This document shows positions 7,985 through 16,235 of a DNA stretch of 37,811 nt, one piece after another. Both the position numbers and the translations under genes were made by a program. Where the stretch lies: positions 1-37,811 of the forward strand of contig CADBKF010000033.1 in NCBI GenBank assembly GCA_902795195.1. The letters are read 5' to 3'. A model generated the notes under the pieces. It saw nothing but the letters and a program-made list of their open reading frames with translations. It was not told where the DNA came from and ran no database searches. The stretch comes from Oscillospiraceae bacterium (lineage in GTDB: Bacteria; Bacillota; Clostridia; Oscillospirales; Oscillospiraceae). Each line of letters opens with the position of its first letter. The stretch's first letter is position 1.

Positions 7985-9367
7985 TCAGGGGATATAGAGC
8001 TGCGCTGCGCCGTTGGAGACCAGCAGCGCGGTGCCGTCGCTGCGCATGAGCACGCGCATGGCGGTGCCGGTCCGGTCGCTCGTGCGGTATTCCTGCAGGT
8101 GCTCCCGGTAGAGCAGCAGCTCGCCGTCGGTCAGAATGCCGATGTACCGGCCGCGCACGTCCATGCTGCGGACGCTGCGGTTGAACTCGATCTCGCCGAG
8201 AATGTCGCCGTTTTTGTCCACAGAGCGGATGGTATAGCGGTCGCCGGTCATGCTCTGGCCAAGCAGCAGCACCACATAGCCGTCCTCGCTGATGCCGAAG
8301 CCGCGCAGATAGGTGTCGTCGTAGGGCATCTCTGCGATCACGCTGCAGTCGGTGTCCAGGATCAGCAGCGCGTCCTGCGCGATCACGCACAGGCGGTTGC
8401 GGGAGAGGAAGGCCATCTCATAGACCACCTGGTTTCCGAGATCCAGGCGGCGCTTGGCGGATTGGCTCTGGTCGGTGCCGGCAATGATCTCCTCGTCGGT
8501 CTTGAGGATCGTGAGCGTTGAATTGAAGCTGCTGTCCTCCTCGGTCAGGCCCGCCACAGCCAGATACCCGCCGCCCTCGGAGACGGCGCAGGCATTGAGG
8601 TATTGGGTGCTCGAGCGGTAGCGGTAGATGGGCTCGTGGTTGACGTTGAGGACGGTTGCCACGGTCTTGTAGCCGTCCTCGGTCAGATTGTAGCAGATAT
8701 AGCCGTCGCTGCTGAGGTCTGCATCCAGGAAAATGCCGTTCAGCGTCTGATCCATCTGGCGCTCGCCGTTTTCGTTGATGATGGCGATGTAGCCGCTGCC
8801 CATGGCATAGCACAGGGCCAGCTTCTCATTGGCGATCAGGCGGGGCGAGGCCACGGTGGACTGGACCATCGAGACCTGGTTGCCGCTCAGATCGTAGTAA
8901 TACAGGCCGCCTTCGGTGCCCAGGGCCATGCCGTCGCCCAGAGGTGCAAAGTCGTTGGAGCCGGCAGCGTCAAAGCCGATCATGCCGAAGCTGTCGCGCT
9001 CCCGCTTGCCCATGTAATAGAAGTAGCGGCGGATCGCGTCAAAATCGAAGGTCTCCGGGAAGAGCACAAACAGCAGCACGATGACGGCGATCAGCAAAGC
9101 GCCGGCCAGGACCAGCAGGCCCTTCTTGCGGCGCTCGCGCCGCTCGCGGATCAGCGGGTCCTCCGGCAGCTGGATCAGATTGTCCGGCACCGGCTTCGGC
9201 TCCTTGGGAAGCGTCTCGGTCTGCTCCGGCTTCTGCGGCGCCTGCGGCGCCTGCTCGGGCTCGTGCGGCTGTTCGGGCTGCGGCGCCGGCTCTGCCGGCT
9301 CCTCGGGCAGCGTCTTTTCTTCCTCTGCGGTCTGTTCGCTTATTTGGTTTTTCTGTTCATCCGACAT
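7985..9367 (-). CDS. DUF5711-like single-pass membrane protein with beta-propeller-type ectodomain
   Basis: A 460-residue protein. Residues 1-75 are cytoplasmic and extremely rich in Pro, Glu and Gln (PEEPAEPAPQPEQPHEPEQ). A basic stretch RERRERRKKG leads into one membrane helix (LLVLAGALLIAVIVLLFVLF, about 82-102). The remainder is a series of beta-rich repeats (GGLYYYDLSGNQV, GSGYIAIINENGERQ, RYIGILTDGELLLY) like a WD40/propeller sensor. I recognise the layout as the DUF5711 family of Clostridia, of unknown function. Its start overlaps the end of truA by 11 bases, and it is followed 26 bases later by the Clp unfoldase. Confidence 0.75.
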   Translation of the reverse strand: MSDEQKNQISEQTAEEEKTLPEEPAEPAPQPEQPHEPEQAPQAPQKPEQTETLPKEPKPVPDNLIQLPEDPLIRERRERRKKGLLVLAGALLIAVIVLLFVLFPETFDFDAIRRYFYYMGKRERDSFGMIGFDAAGSNDFAPLGDGMALGTEGGLYYYDLSGNQVSMVQSTVASPRLIANEKLALCYAMGSGYIAIINENGERQMDQTLNGIFLDADLSSDGYICYNLTEDGYKTVATVLNVNHEPIYRYRSSTQYLNACAVSEGGGYLAVAGLTEEDSSFNSTLTILKTDEEIIAGTDQSQSAKRRLDLGNQVVYEMAFLSRNRLCVIAQDALLILDTDCSVIAEMPYDDTYLRGFGISEDGYVVLLLGQSMTGDRYTIRSVDKNGDILGEIEFNRSVRSMDVRGRYIGILTDGELLLYREHLQEYRTSDRTGTAMRVLMRSDGTALLVSNGAAQLYIP

Positions 9368-10121
9368 GGAATACCGCCTTTCCGTCGTCGTACCATAGCT
9401 GCGTCATATACAGCCCGCCGGCAGGCGCCGTGGGGCCGGCCGCCGTGCGATTCTTCCCTTCCAATATATCGGCCACTGCCTCGGGCGGGAACTTCCCCTC
9501 CGCGGCGTAGACCACCGTGCCAACCATGGCCCGGCACATATTGTACAAAAAGCCGTTGGCGCAGATCCTGCAGTAGATCAGATCGCCGTCGCGCTCGATG
9601 TTGAAGTGATAGACCGTGCGCACGGTCGATTTGACGTCCGTGCCCACGGAGCGAACCGCCGCAAAATCATGCGTGCCGACAAAGCAATCGGCCGCGCGCT
9701 GCATCACGGTCTCATCCAGGCGCACCGGGTAGAACCAGGCACGGTTGACATAAAATGGGTCCCGTATGCGGGAGTTGTAAATTATATAGGTGTATTCTTT
9801 TTTGACGCAGGAGCCGATTGCGTTGAAGTCCTCGTGCACCTCAAAGGCGTCGGTGACCACGATGTCGTTCGGCAGATGCGTGTTGAGGGCGTAGGGCAGC
9901 CGGTCCACCGGGATGCGGGACTCGGTGCGGAAGTTTGCCACATAGCGCTTGGCGTGCACGCCCGCGTCGGTCCGGCCGCAGCCGGTCATGTGGACCTTGT
10001 GACCCACGACCATGGCCGCCGCCTGCTCAAGCGTCTGGCCCACAGAGACGTCCGTCTTCTGCACCTGCCAGCCGTGATAGGCAGAGCCCTCATATTTTAA
10101 AACTAATGCAATATTTTTCAT
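9357..10121 (-). CDS. truA: tRNA pseudouridine(38-40) synthase TruA
   Basis: A 254-residue enzyme that isomerises uridines 38-40 in the tRNA anticodon stem-loop. The catalytic aspartate lies in GCGRTDAGVHAKRYVANF. Other family landmarks are KYEGSAYHGWQ at the N-terminus, RYVxNFRT, KKEYTYIIYN, HDFAAVRS and FLYNMCRAMVGT. The start at 10121 overlaps the stop of ecfT by four bases (ATGA). The open frame upstream of this ATG is only the antisense reading of ecfT. The order ecfA1-ecfA2-ecfT-truA is the same as in Bacillus and many Clostridia. Confidence 0.96.
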   Translation of the reverse strand: MKNIALVLKYEGSAYHGWQVQKTDVSVGQTLEQAAAMVVGHKVHMTGCGRTDAGVHAKRYVANFRTESRIPVDRLPYALNTHLPNDIVVTDAFEVHEDFNAIGSCVKKEYTYIIYNSRIRDPFYVNRAWFYPVRLDETVMQRAADCFVGTHDFAAVRSVGTDVKSTVRTVYHFNIERDGDLIYCRICANGFLYNMCRAMVGTVVYAAEGKFPPEAVADILEGKNRTAAGPTAPAGGLYMTQLWYDDGKAVFHVG

Positions 10122-10927
10122 AATCCAAAAGTGCGAAGCACGATCACGCCCGCAAGCAGCAGGATGCCAGCCAAAAAGGCGATTGCGTCGTCCTTCCCGT
10201 ATTTGAGGACCTTGAGCTTGGTTCGGCCCTCGCCGCCGTGATAGCAGCGGCATTCCATGGCGGTTGCCAGCTCATCGGCCCGGCGGAAGGCGCTGACAAA
10301 CAGCGGCACCAGGATCGGCACGAGCGCCTTGGCCCGGCGAAACAGGTTGCCGGTCTCAAAATCCGCGCCTCTGGCCTTCTGGGCAGAGATGATCTTGTCG
10401 GTCTCCTCGATCAGCGTCGGGATGAAGCGCAGGGCGATGCACATCATCATGGCAAGCTCGTGCACCGGAACCTTGATCTTCTTGAGCGGGCTCATCAGCG
10501 CCTCCAGGCCGTCGGTCAGGGCGATCGGCGAGGTCGTGTAGGTCAGAAGAAAGGTGCCAGAAATGAGCAGCATGATGCGCAGGATCATAAAGAACGCCGC
10601 GATCAGGCCGGCTTTGTAGATCTTGATGATCCACCAGTTGACGATCGGTGCGTCGTCGCCGGTGGTATAGAAAATGTTGAGAAGGCCGGTAAAGACGATG
10701 ATGATCATCAGCGGCTTCATGCCGGAGAGCAGCGCCTTGGGCTTGATGTGCGAGATGGACGCCGCCAGCACCAGAAACGCCAGCACCAGGCCGTAGCTGA
10801 GAAAGCTCTTGGCAAGAAACAGCGCAACGATATAGACGACGACCAGGATCAGCTTGGTTCTCGGGTCGAGGCGGTGGACCAGGGTATTACCGGGGAAATA
10901 CTGGCCGAGGGTGATGTCCTTAAGCAT
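10118..10927 (-). CDS. ecfT: Energy-coupling factor transporter transmembrane protein EcfT
   Basis: A 269-residue membrane scaffold of the group II ECF vitamin/metal importers; it couples the EcfA1/A2 ATPases to exchangeable S components. The N-terminal HRLDPRTKLIL is typical, and the two cytoplasmic coupling-helix signatures are present as AQKARGADFETG and AMECRCYHGGEGRTK. About five or six hydrophobic helices are visible. It starts inside the 3' end of ecfA2 (8-base overlap) and its stop overlaps the truA start. Confidence 0.95.
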   Translation of the reverse strand: MLKDITLGQYFPGNTLVHRLDPRTKLILVVVYIVALFLAKSFLSYGLVLAFLVLAASISHIKPKALLSGMKPLMIIIVFTGLLNIFYTTGDDAPIVNWWIIKIYKAGLIAAFFMILRIMLLISGTFLLTYTTSPIALTDGLEALMSPLKKIKVPVHELAMMMCIALRFIPTLIEETDKIISAQKARGADFETGNLFRRAKALVPILVPLFVSAFRRADELATAMECRCYHGGEGRTKLKVLKYGKDDAIAFLAGILLLAGVIVLRTFGL

Positions 10928-11786
10928 GGCCGCCTCCTTCCCGGAAGCGGCAAAGCGCCTTCACCGCGTAGGCAAGCGTGTAGGTGTCTGCAGGCAGCTC
11001 CAGCCCCTTTTCGCGCAGCAGGCGGAAGACCTCGGTCACCTGGGGCGCGCCCAGACCGATGGCGCGCAGATGCTCTGCCTGCCGGAAGATCTCGGAGGGC
11101 GTGCCGATGGCGTCGACCCGGCCGTTCTTCATGACGATCAGCCGGTCGGCCAGCTCCGCGACCTCCTCCATGGAATGCGAGACCATGATGATCGTGGCGT
11201 TCTGCGCCTTCTGGTAGGCGCGGATATTCGACAGGATCTCCTGTCTGCCCTTGGCGTCCAGACCGGCGGTGGGCTCATCGAGGATCAGCACCTCTGGCTC
11301 CATGGCAATGACGCCCGCAATGGCGACCCGGCGCTTTTGTCCGCCGGAGAGGTCAAAGGGCGATTTTTCGAGCAGCCGATCCGTCAGGCCGACAAAGGAC
11401 GCAGCCCGCAGCACGCGCTGGCGGATCTCCGCCTCAGACAGGCCCATATTTTTGGGGCCAAAGGCGATGTCGCGGAAGGCAGTTTCTTCAAAGAGTTGGT
11501 ATTCCGGGTACTGGAAGACCAGGCCCACCTTGCTGCGGATGGTCCGGGTAAACTTTTTATCCTTCCAGATGTCCTCGCCGTGAAACAGCACCGTGCCGGA
11601 ATTGGGCTTGAGCAGGCCGTTCAGGTGCTGGATCAGGGTGGATTTTCCGGAGCCGGTATGGCCGATCAGCGCAAGGAACTCCCCTGCCTCGGCCGTAAAA
11701 TTTACATGTTCGATTGCGACATGTTCAAACGGTGTGCCGACACTGTAGCTGTGTGTCAGCTCGCGCACCTCAATTACTGGGGGCAA
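10920..11786 (-). CDS. ecfA2: Energy-coupling factor transporter ATPase EcfA2
   Basis: A 288-residue ABC ATPase of the shared ECF module. Walker A is GHTGSGKST, the signature DLSGGQKRRVAIAG, Walker B EVLILDEPTAGLD, with the Q-loop at VFQYPEYQLFEE and switch histidine in VSHSMEE. The start is most likely TTG at 11786 (MPPVIEVREL), because GGAGG lies 8 bases upstream and 16 bases separate it from the ecfA1 stop; a longer frame to 11846 would overlap ecfA1 without a good site. Confidence 0.94.
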   Translation of the reverse strand: MPPVIEVRELTHSYSVGTPFEHVAIEHVNFTAEAGEFLALIGHTGSGKSTLIQHLNGLLKPNSGTVLFHGEDIWKDKKFTRTIRSKVGLVFQYPEYQLFEETAFRDIAFGPKNMGLSEAEIRQRVLRAASFVGLTDRLLEKSPFDLSGGQKRRVAIAGVIAMEPEVLILDEPTAGLDAKGRQEILSNIRAYQKAQNATIIMVSHSMEEVAELADRLIVMKNGRVDAIGTPSEIFRQAEHLRAIGLGAPQVTEVFRLLREKGLELPADTYTLAYAVKALCRFREGGGHA

Positions 11787-11802
11787 TGTGGTTTCCTCCG
11801 AT

Positions 11803-12672
11803 TTATTTCTGTGACCGTTCGGTCTGCGTGAGAAGGGCGTTTGCAATCGCCTCAGCGCATTCCTCGGTGGAAAGCGCGTCCAGCGGCAGATCCCAGCCCT
11901 GTCTTTTCAGTTCATAGAGCAGTGCCGTCGTCTGCGGCACGTCGATGTTGGCTGCGCGCAGCAGCTCCACCTGGGTAAAGACCTCCCTGGGGCTGCCGTC
12001 GGCCAAAATGCCGCCGTTTCCGAACACCAGAACGCGGTCGGCGTCAATGGCCTCGGACATGTGGTGGGTGATCAGAACGACCGTCATACCGCGCGCGCGG
12101 TTGAGCGTGCGGATCGTCCGGATGACCTCTTCCCTGCCGCGCGGATCGAGCATGGCCGTGGGCTCATCGAGCACGATGCAGCGCGGCTGCATGGCCAGCA
12201 CGCCCGCGATGGCGATGCGCTGCTTCTGTCCGCCGGAGAGCAGATGCGGGGCGTGGTTGCGGAATTCGTACATGCCGACGGTTTTGAGCGCGTCGTCCAC
12301 GCGCTTGCGGATCTCCGCCGACGGCACGCCGAGATTTTCCGGGGCAAAGGCCACGTCCTCCTCGACCACATTGGAGACGATCTGGTTGTCGGGGTTCTGG
12401 AAGACCATGCCGACGGTCCGGCGGATCTCAAGCAGCGTCTGCTCGTTGCTGGTGTCGTTGCCCAGCACGTAGACCTTGCCGCCGGATGGCAGCAAAACCG
12501 CATTGAACTGCTTGGCCAGGGTGGATTTTCCGCAGCCGTTGGGGCCGATCACCACGGTGAAGCTGCCCTCGGCAATTTCTAGATTTAAGTTTTCAAACAC
12601 CGGGATCGCCAGCTTCCCCTCCTGGGGCGGATAGGCAAAGCTGAGATTCTCGGCCGTAATGATATTCGACAT
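11803..12672 (-). CDS. ecfA1: Energy-coupling factor transporter ATPase EcfA1
   Basis: A 289-residue ABC ATPase pairing with EcfA2. Walker A is GPNGCGKSTLAKQ, Q-loop VFQNPDNQIVSN, signature LLSGGQKQRIAIAG, Walker B CIVLDEPTAMLD, switch histidine ITHHMSE. Start at ATG 12672 with AAAGGAAA upstream; the frame continues upstream into a purine-rich repeat element, which is not coding. That repeat separates it from the methyltransferase gene, so it may be the first gene of the ecf operon, but I see no clear promoter in the gap. Confidence 0.95.
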   Translation of the reverse strand: MSNIITAENLSFAYPPQEGKLAIPVFENLNLEIAEGSFTVVIGPNGCGKSTLAKQFNAVLLPSGGKVYVLGNDTSNEQTLLEIRRTVGMVFQNPDNQIVSNVVEEDVAFAPENLGVPSAEIRKRVDDALKTVGMYEFRNHAPHLLSGGQKQRIAIAGVLAMQPRCIVLDEPTAMLDPRGREEVIRTIRTLNRARGMTVVLITHHMSEAIDADRVLVFGNGGILADGSPREVFTQVELLRAANIDVPQTTALLYELKRQGWDLPLDALSTEECAEAIANALLTQTERSQK

Positions 12673-12691
12673 AGATTTTCCTTTTTTCAAA

Positions 12692-12763
12692 GTGAGGAAC
12701 GAGGAGTGAGGAGTGAGAAGTTTTCCGCTATCCACTATCCACTTTCCACTTTCCACTTTCAAC
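12692..12763. repeat. Heptad-type interspersed repeat abutting a stop codon
   Basis: Read on the minus strand, the element opens with tandem seven-base purine-rich units (GAAAGTG, GAAAGTG, GATAGTG, GATAGCG) and closes with pyrimidine-rich units (CTCACTC, CTCACTC, CTCGTTC, CTCACTT). The two halves can fold back imperfectly on each other. The first unit includes the TGA stop of the methyltransferase gene at 12759-12761. It resembles in design, not sequence, the element at 30163-30296. Confidence 0.7.
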
Positions 12764-13625
12764 TGTTTCTGGTCCATCTGCCTGTGGCGCCGCAGGGCAG
12801 GATGAGGCCGCTGCTGCTGACCGGAAGGCCCAGCTCGCGGCTGTCGGTGGAGCCGCCGAACCTCGGCGTCAGGATCGTGTCGAGCAGATAGCCCACCACA
12901 GAGGGCGCCAGGCCCGTGGTGTAGGAATTGACCAGCACAAACAGCGGCTCGTCGGAAAGAACGCCTGCGACCAGCTGCAAAAACGGAAACAGGTCCTTTT
13001 CAAGCTTCCAGATCTCGCCCGTGGGGCCTCTTCCGTAGGAGGGCGGGTCCATGATGATGGCGTCATAGCGCCGGCCGCGGCGGATCTCCCGCTCGACAAA
13101 TTTTGCGCAGTCGTCCACGATCCAGCGGATCGGCGCCTCGGACAGGCCCGAGGCTCTGGCGTTGTCCTTTGCCATCTGGACCATGCCCTTGGCCGCGTCC
13201 ACGTGGCAGACGCTGGCCCCGCCGGCCGCAGCAGCCAGCGTTGCGCCGCCGGTATAGGCGAACAGGTTCAGCACATTCACGTGCCGGCCTGCGCTGCGGA
13301 CAGTCTCGGTGATAAAATCCCAGTTGACCGCCTGCTCGGGGAATACGCCGGTGTGCTTGAAGTTCATCGGCTTGATGCAGAAGGTCAGATCGCGGTAATG
13401 CAGGCGCCAGTCGGCGGGCAGATGGTGCTCCGACCAGCGGCCGCCGCCGGTATTTGAGCGGAAATAGCGCGCGTCAAAGCGCTTCCAGCGCGGGTCCTTC
13501 CGCTCGGTGGACCAGATCACCTGCGGGTCCGGGCGCACGAGGATATAGTCGCCCCAGCGCTCCAGCCGTTCGCCGTCGGAGGCGTCGAGCAGCTCATATT
13601 CCTTCCATTGGTCACTGATCCACAT
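12759..13625 (-). CDS. Class I SAM-dependent methyltransferase (RlmI/RlmK-like, rRNA type)
   Basis: A 288-residue Rossmann-fold methyltransferase. The SAM-binding motif I is VLNLFAYTGGATLAAAAGGA, the acidic motif II is VCHVDAAKGMVQMAKDNA, and motif IV is IIMDPPSYGRG, the DPPSY form found in the COG1092 rRNA cytosine methyltransferase group. The PUA domain seen at the N-terminus of RlmI is absent; the N-terminus instead carries a Trp/Arg-rich beta segment. RNA substrate is inferred from family, not shown. RBS AAAGGAG precedes the ATG at 13625. Its stop codon is supplied by the first unit of the downstream repeat. Confidence 0.88.
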   Translation of the reverse strand: MWISDQWKEYELLDASDGERLERWGDYILVRPDPQVIWSTERKDPRWKRFDARYFRSNTGGGRWSEHHLPADWRLHYRDLTFCIKPMNFKHTGVFPEQAVNWDFITETVRSAGRHVNVLNLFAYTGGATLAAAAGGASVCHVDAAKGMVQMAKDNARASGLSEAPIRWIVDDCAKFVEREIRRGRRYDAIIMDPPSYGRGPTGEIWKLEKDLFPFLQLVAGVLSDEPLFVLVNSYTTGLAPSVVGYLLDTILTPRFGGSTDSRELGLPVSSSGLILPCGATGRWTRNS

Positions 13626-13654
13626 GATTTGATACTCCTTTGAATGCTCGTTTC

Positions 13655-13683
13655 GCCGCCGTACCGGAACACGGTACGGCGGC
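13655..13683 (-). terminator. Strong hairpin after the PBP gene, terminator-like but without a U-tract
   Basis: GCCGCCGTACC pairs perfectly with GGTACGGCGGC around a seven-base loop, 14 bases after the PBP stop codon. No T-run follows on the minus strand (GAAACGAG), so it may be a weak or Rho-dependent end, a processing signal, or allow read-through into the methyltransferase gene. Confidence 0.5.
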
Positions 13684-13697
13684 GGGGAAATGGTTGC

Positions 13698-16034
13698 TTA
13701 CGGCATCTGCACGGGGATTCCGCCGCTCGAGCCGCCGCCGATCAGCCAGCCGAAGGGATCGACCGGATCGGGCTCCGGCGGCGCCACATGGATGGTGCAG
13801 GTCTGCTGCGGCACATCCGAGGCAAACAGGCGGATCGTTGCCGCGTTGCAGTTGGGGCCGGCCAGCATGCCGGTCTCGGTGCAGATATAACAGGTGGTGA
13901 TCGACTCGTCGTCGGGCACCGGGAACTCCCGGTACTCCTTGTCCTCCATGAGCAGGGTCATCACGCTCTTCCACATGACCAGGGCGGGGTTTCTGTCGTT
14001 GACGAGGTGGATTTCCTCCGGCTCGTCATAGCCGCACCAGACCACGGCGGTGTAATACGGCGTGAAGCCGGCAAACCAGCGGTCGTGGTTGTTGGAGGTG
14101 GTGCCGGTCTTGCCGGCAACGGGCGTGTTGGGCATCTGCGCAGCGGTACCGGTGCCGGTCAGAACCGCGTTCTGCAGCATATAGGTCATATAGTAGGCCG
14201 CGTGCTTGCTCATGGCGGCGTGGCTTTCCTGCTCGTTGTCGAGCACCACGTTGCCCTCGCTGTCGAGCACCTTGCTGTAGGTCCTGGCCTTGCGGAAGAC
14301 GCCCTCATTCGGGAAGGTGGCATAGGCGTTTGCCATTTCGCGCACGGTGATGCCGTGGGTCAGCTGGCCCATGCCGAGCGGGGCCAGATCGATGTCGGTA
14401 AAGCGCTGGCCGTTGATGACCTCGGAGTCAACAAGATTATGCAGGCCCAGCAGCTCGCTGGCAAAGCGGTAGCTGGCCGCGGGGGTCAGATCGTTCAGGA
14501 TCTTGATGGAGATCGTGTTCAGAGACTTGCACAGGCCGGTGTTGGCGATCATCCAGCCGGAATAGCTGCGGCTTTCGTTCTGCGGCCAGTCCTTGCCGTC
14601 GATCTGCATAAAGGGCGAGTCCTGATAGACAGAGCCCGGCGTGATGATGCCGGCGTCCAGCGCAGGCCCGTAGACCGTCAGCGGCTTGATGGAAGAGCCC
14701 GGGGACAGGCGGCTGTCGGTGGCGCGCGACCAGGTCAGGCTGCCGCCCTTCTCCCCAACGCCGCCGGCCATGGCGACCACGTCGCCGGTCTCGTTGTCCA
14801 CCACGACGATGGCGGACTGCATTTGCTGGTTGGAATAGGTCGCCGGCACGTTCGACGGATCGGAATAGATGGAATCCACCGCCCGCTGCACATCCAGATC
14901 GATGGTGGAATAGATGTGCAGGCCGCCGTAGTTCACCATCTGGCGCGCTGCCTGCTCCGACAGGCCCGAGGCAATGAGATCTTCGGTCACATCCTTGACC
15001 ACCTGGTCCTCAAAATAAGTGTAGAACTCGGCTTCCTCGACGTTGAACTGGTTGACGGTCTCGCAGCGCGGGCAGACATAGCCCTCCTCGGTCTTGGTGT
15101 ATTTCTTGATCTGCGCCGAATAGCCGCAGCTTGCGCAGGTGAACTTCACCTTTTTGCCGGTGCCGTTGGAGAACACCAGCTGCTGATCGGAGACGCGGTC
15201 ATAGTCGGCATCCTCGATATAGCCCTGTTCGTGCATCTGCTGCAGAATGGTCAGCGTGCGCTTCTCGTTGTGCTCCGGGAAGATATAGGGATCATAGAGC
15301 GACGGGTTGTTCGTGATGCCGATGATGCAGGCGCATTCCTTGGGCGTAAGCTCGGAGAGCTCCTTGTCAAAGTAGACGCTCGCCGCGCTGCGGATGCCGT
15401 AGGCGCCCTCGCCGAGGTAGATCGTATTGAGGTACATCTCCAGGATCTCTTCCTTGGAGTAGTTCGTCTCAAACTTGAGCGCACGGAAGATCTCAGTCAC
15501 CTTTCTGCGAACGGTGACCTGGTTCTCGCCGGTGAGGTTCTTGATGAGCTGCTGGGTGATCGTCGAGCCGCCCTGGACGCTGCCGCCGAGGAAGATGGTG
15601 CCGGCGGCTGCCGCGGTGCGGATCCAGTCCACACCCTTGTGCTCCCAGAAGCGCTTGTCCTCGATGGCGACGACCGCGTTGATCATATCCTCGGGGATCT
15701 CGTCATAGTTGACCCAGACGCGGTTTTCCGAGGTATAGAGCTGGCGGGTCTGCACATAATCGCCGACCTCTTTGTCATATACATAAATAAACGAGGTCTG
15801 GTTGAGCTTGACGCCGTCGAGCGTGAAGCCGGTGCGCGGCTCGATGTCTTCTTCATAGTATTGGATGGCGCGATCATACAGGATCTTGCCGGTGATGCCG
15901 GCGATCATGGAGAAGGTCAGCACGAGGATCAGTGCAAAGGCCGTGAGGCGCCACAAAATGTGCATGATCAGGCCCGTGGGCGTTCTCTGGGGCAGATCGC
16001 GGGGTTTTCTTCTGCGTTTTACTTCGTTTGCCAT
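13698..16034 (-). CDS. Class A penicillin-binding protein (PBP1-type) with inserted zinc ribbon
   Basis: A 778-residue bifunctional peptidoglycan synthase. A basic cytoplasmic N-terminus (RRRKPRD) precedes a membrane anchor (about 25-50). The GT51 glycosyltransferase shows EDKRFWEHKGVD, GGSTITQQLIKN, RKVTEIFRALKFE and EILEMYLNTIYLGEGAYGI. The transpeptidase shows SSIKP (about residue 445, catalytic Ser), SLN (about 503) and KTGTTS (about 641). Between the two enzymes, at about 300-324, lies CASC...CPRC, a zinc-ribbon-like insert not part of ordinary PBP1 (see findings). The C-terminal tail has a further group of cysteines (CYICTETG, NCNA, QQTC) and a Gly/Pro-rich end. RBS GGAGG is five to eight bases before the ATG. 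It has its own promoter, divergent from the DUF1292 gene. Confidence 0.95.
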   Translation of the reverse strand: MANEVKRRRKPRDLPQRTPTGLIMHILWRLTAFALILVLTFSMIAGITGKILYDRAIQYYEEDIEPRTGFTLDGVKLNQTSFIYVYDKEVGDYVQTRQLYTSENRVWVNYDEIPEDMINAVVAIEDKRFWEHKGVDWIRTAAAAGTIFLGGSVQGGSTITQQLIKNLTGENQVTVRRKVTEIFRALKFETNYSKEEILEMYLNTIYLGEGAYGIRSAASVYFDKELSELTPKECACIIGITNNPSLYDPYIFPEHNEKRTLTILQQMHEQGYIEDADYDRVSDQQLVFSNGTGKKVKFTCASCGYSAQIKKYTKTEEGYVCPRCETVNQFNVEEAEFYTYFEDQVVKDVTEDLIASGLSEQAARQMVNYGGLHIYSTIDLDVQRAVDSIYSDPSNVPATYSNQQMQSAIVVVDNETGDVVAMAGGVGEKGGSLTWSRATDSRLSPGSSIKPLTVYGPALDAGIITPGSVYQDSPFMQIDGKDWPQNESRSYSGWMIANTGLCKSLNTISIKILNDLTPAASYRFASELLGLHNLVDSEVINGQRFTDIDLAPLGMGQLTHGITVREMANAYATFPNEGVFRKARTYSKVLDSEGNVVLDNEQESHAAMSKHAAYYMTYMLQNAVLTGTGTAAQMPNTPVAGKTGTTSNNHDRWFAGFTPYYTAVVWCGYDEPEEIHLVNDRNPALVMWKSVMTLLMEDKEYREFPVPDDESITTCYICTETGMLAGPNCNAATIRLFASDVPQQTCTIHVAPPEPDPVDPFGWLIGGGSSGGIPVQMP

Positions 16035-16069
16035 GTCTTTCCTCCACTGTTACAAACAAACGTCATAAT

Positions 16070-16099
16070 ACTATACTATATTATACCATAGATTGTCAA
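16070..16099 (-). promoter_or_regulatory. Probable sigma-A promoter of the PBP gene
   Basis: On the minus strand TTGACA (16099-16094), an 18-base spacer and TATAGT (16075-16070). Other -10-like TATAAT elements sit in the same AT-rich stretch, so the exact start is uncertain. The -35 lies inside the inverted repeat at 16087-16123. Confidence 0.55.
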
Positions 16100-16123
16100 A
16101 TGCAATCTCGTAAACAATCTATG
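16087..16123. repeat. Perfect 10-bp inverted repeat overlapping the PBP promoter
   Basis: CATAGATTGT (16087-16096) and ACAATCTATG (16114-16123), separated by 17 bases. The centre-to-centre distance of 27 bases, its overlap with the -35 hexamer and its place in a divergent intergenic region fit an operator, but no regulator is identified. Confidence 0.5.
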
Positions 16124-16177
16124 AATTTCACAAAAATTGGCTTTCATTTTTTAGCATGTTCACCTACAGCTTTCCTC

Positions 16178-16206
16178 TTGATTTTCTGGCGCAGAACGGG
16201 TACAAT
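16178..16206 (+). promoter_or_regulatory. Sigma-A promoter of the DUF1292 gene
   Basis: TTGATT (16178-16183), 17-base spacer, TACAAT (16201-16206), 30 bases before the start codon. Confidence 0.65.
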
Positions 16207-16235
16207 ATAGGCAGAGATCGAAAGGGGGTGCTCCA

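Noticed and set aside
7959-8390. N-terminal extension of the Clp reading frame by about 144 codons
   Set aside because: It covers the 3' part of the DUF5711-like gene on the same strand in another frame, is Arg/Pro-rich nonsense, and the ATG at 7958 has a good ribosome binding site.
12692-12763. CRISPR-like array
   Set aside because: Units are seven bases, contiguous, with no spacers, and switch strand composition halfway; this is a foldback repeat.
13644-16091. An 815-codon open frame on the plus strand opposite the PBP gene
   Set aside because: It has no ribosome binding site or family resemblance; the PBP on the minus strand has all catalytic motifs. Long antisense frames are expected at this GC content and codon bias.
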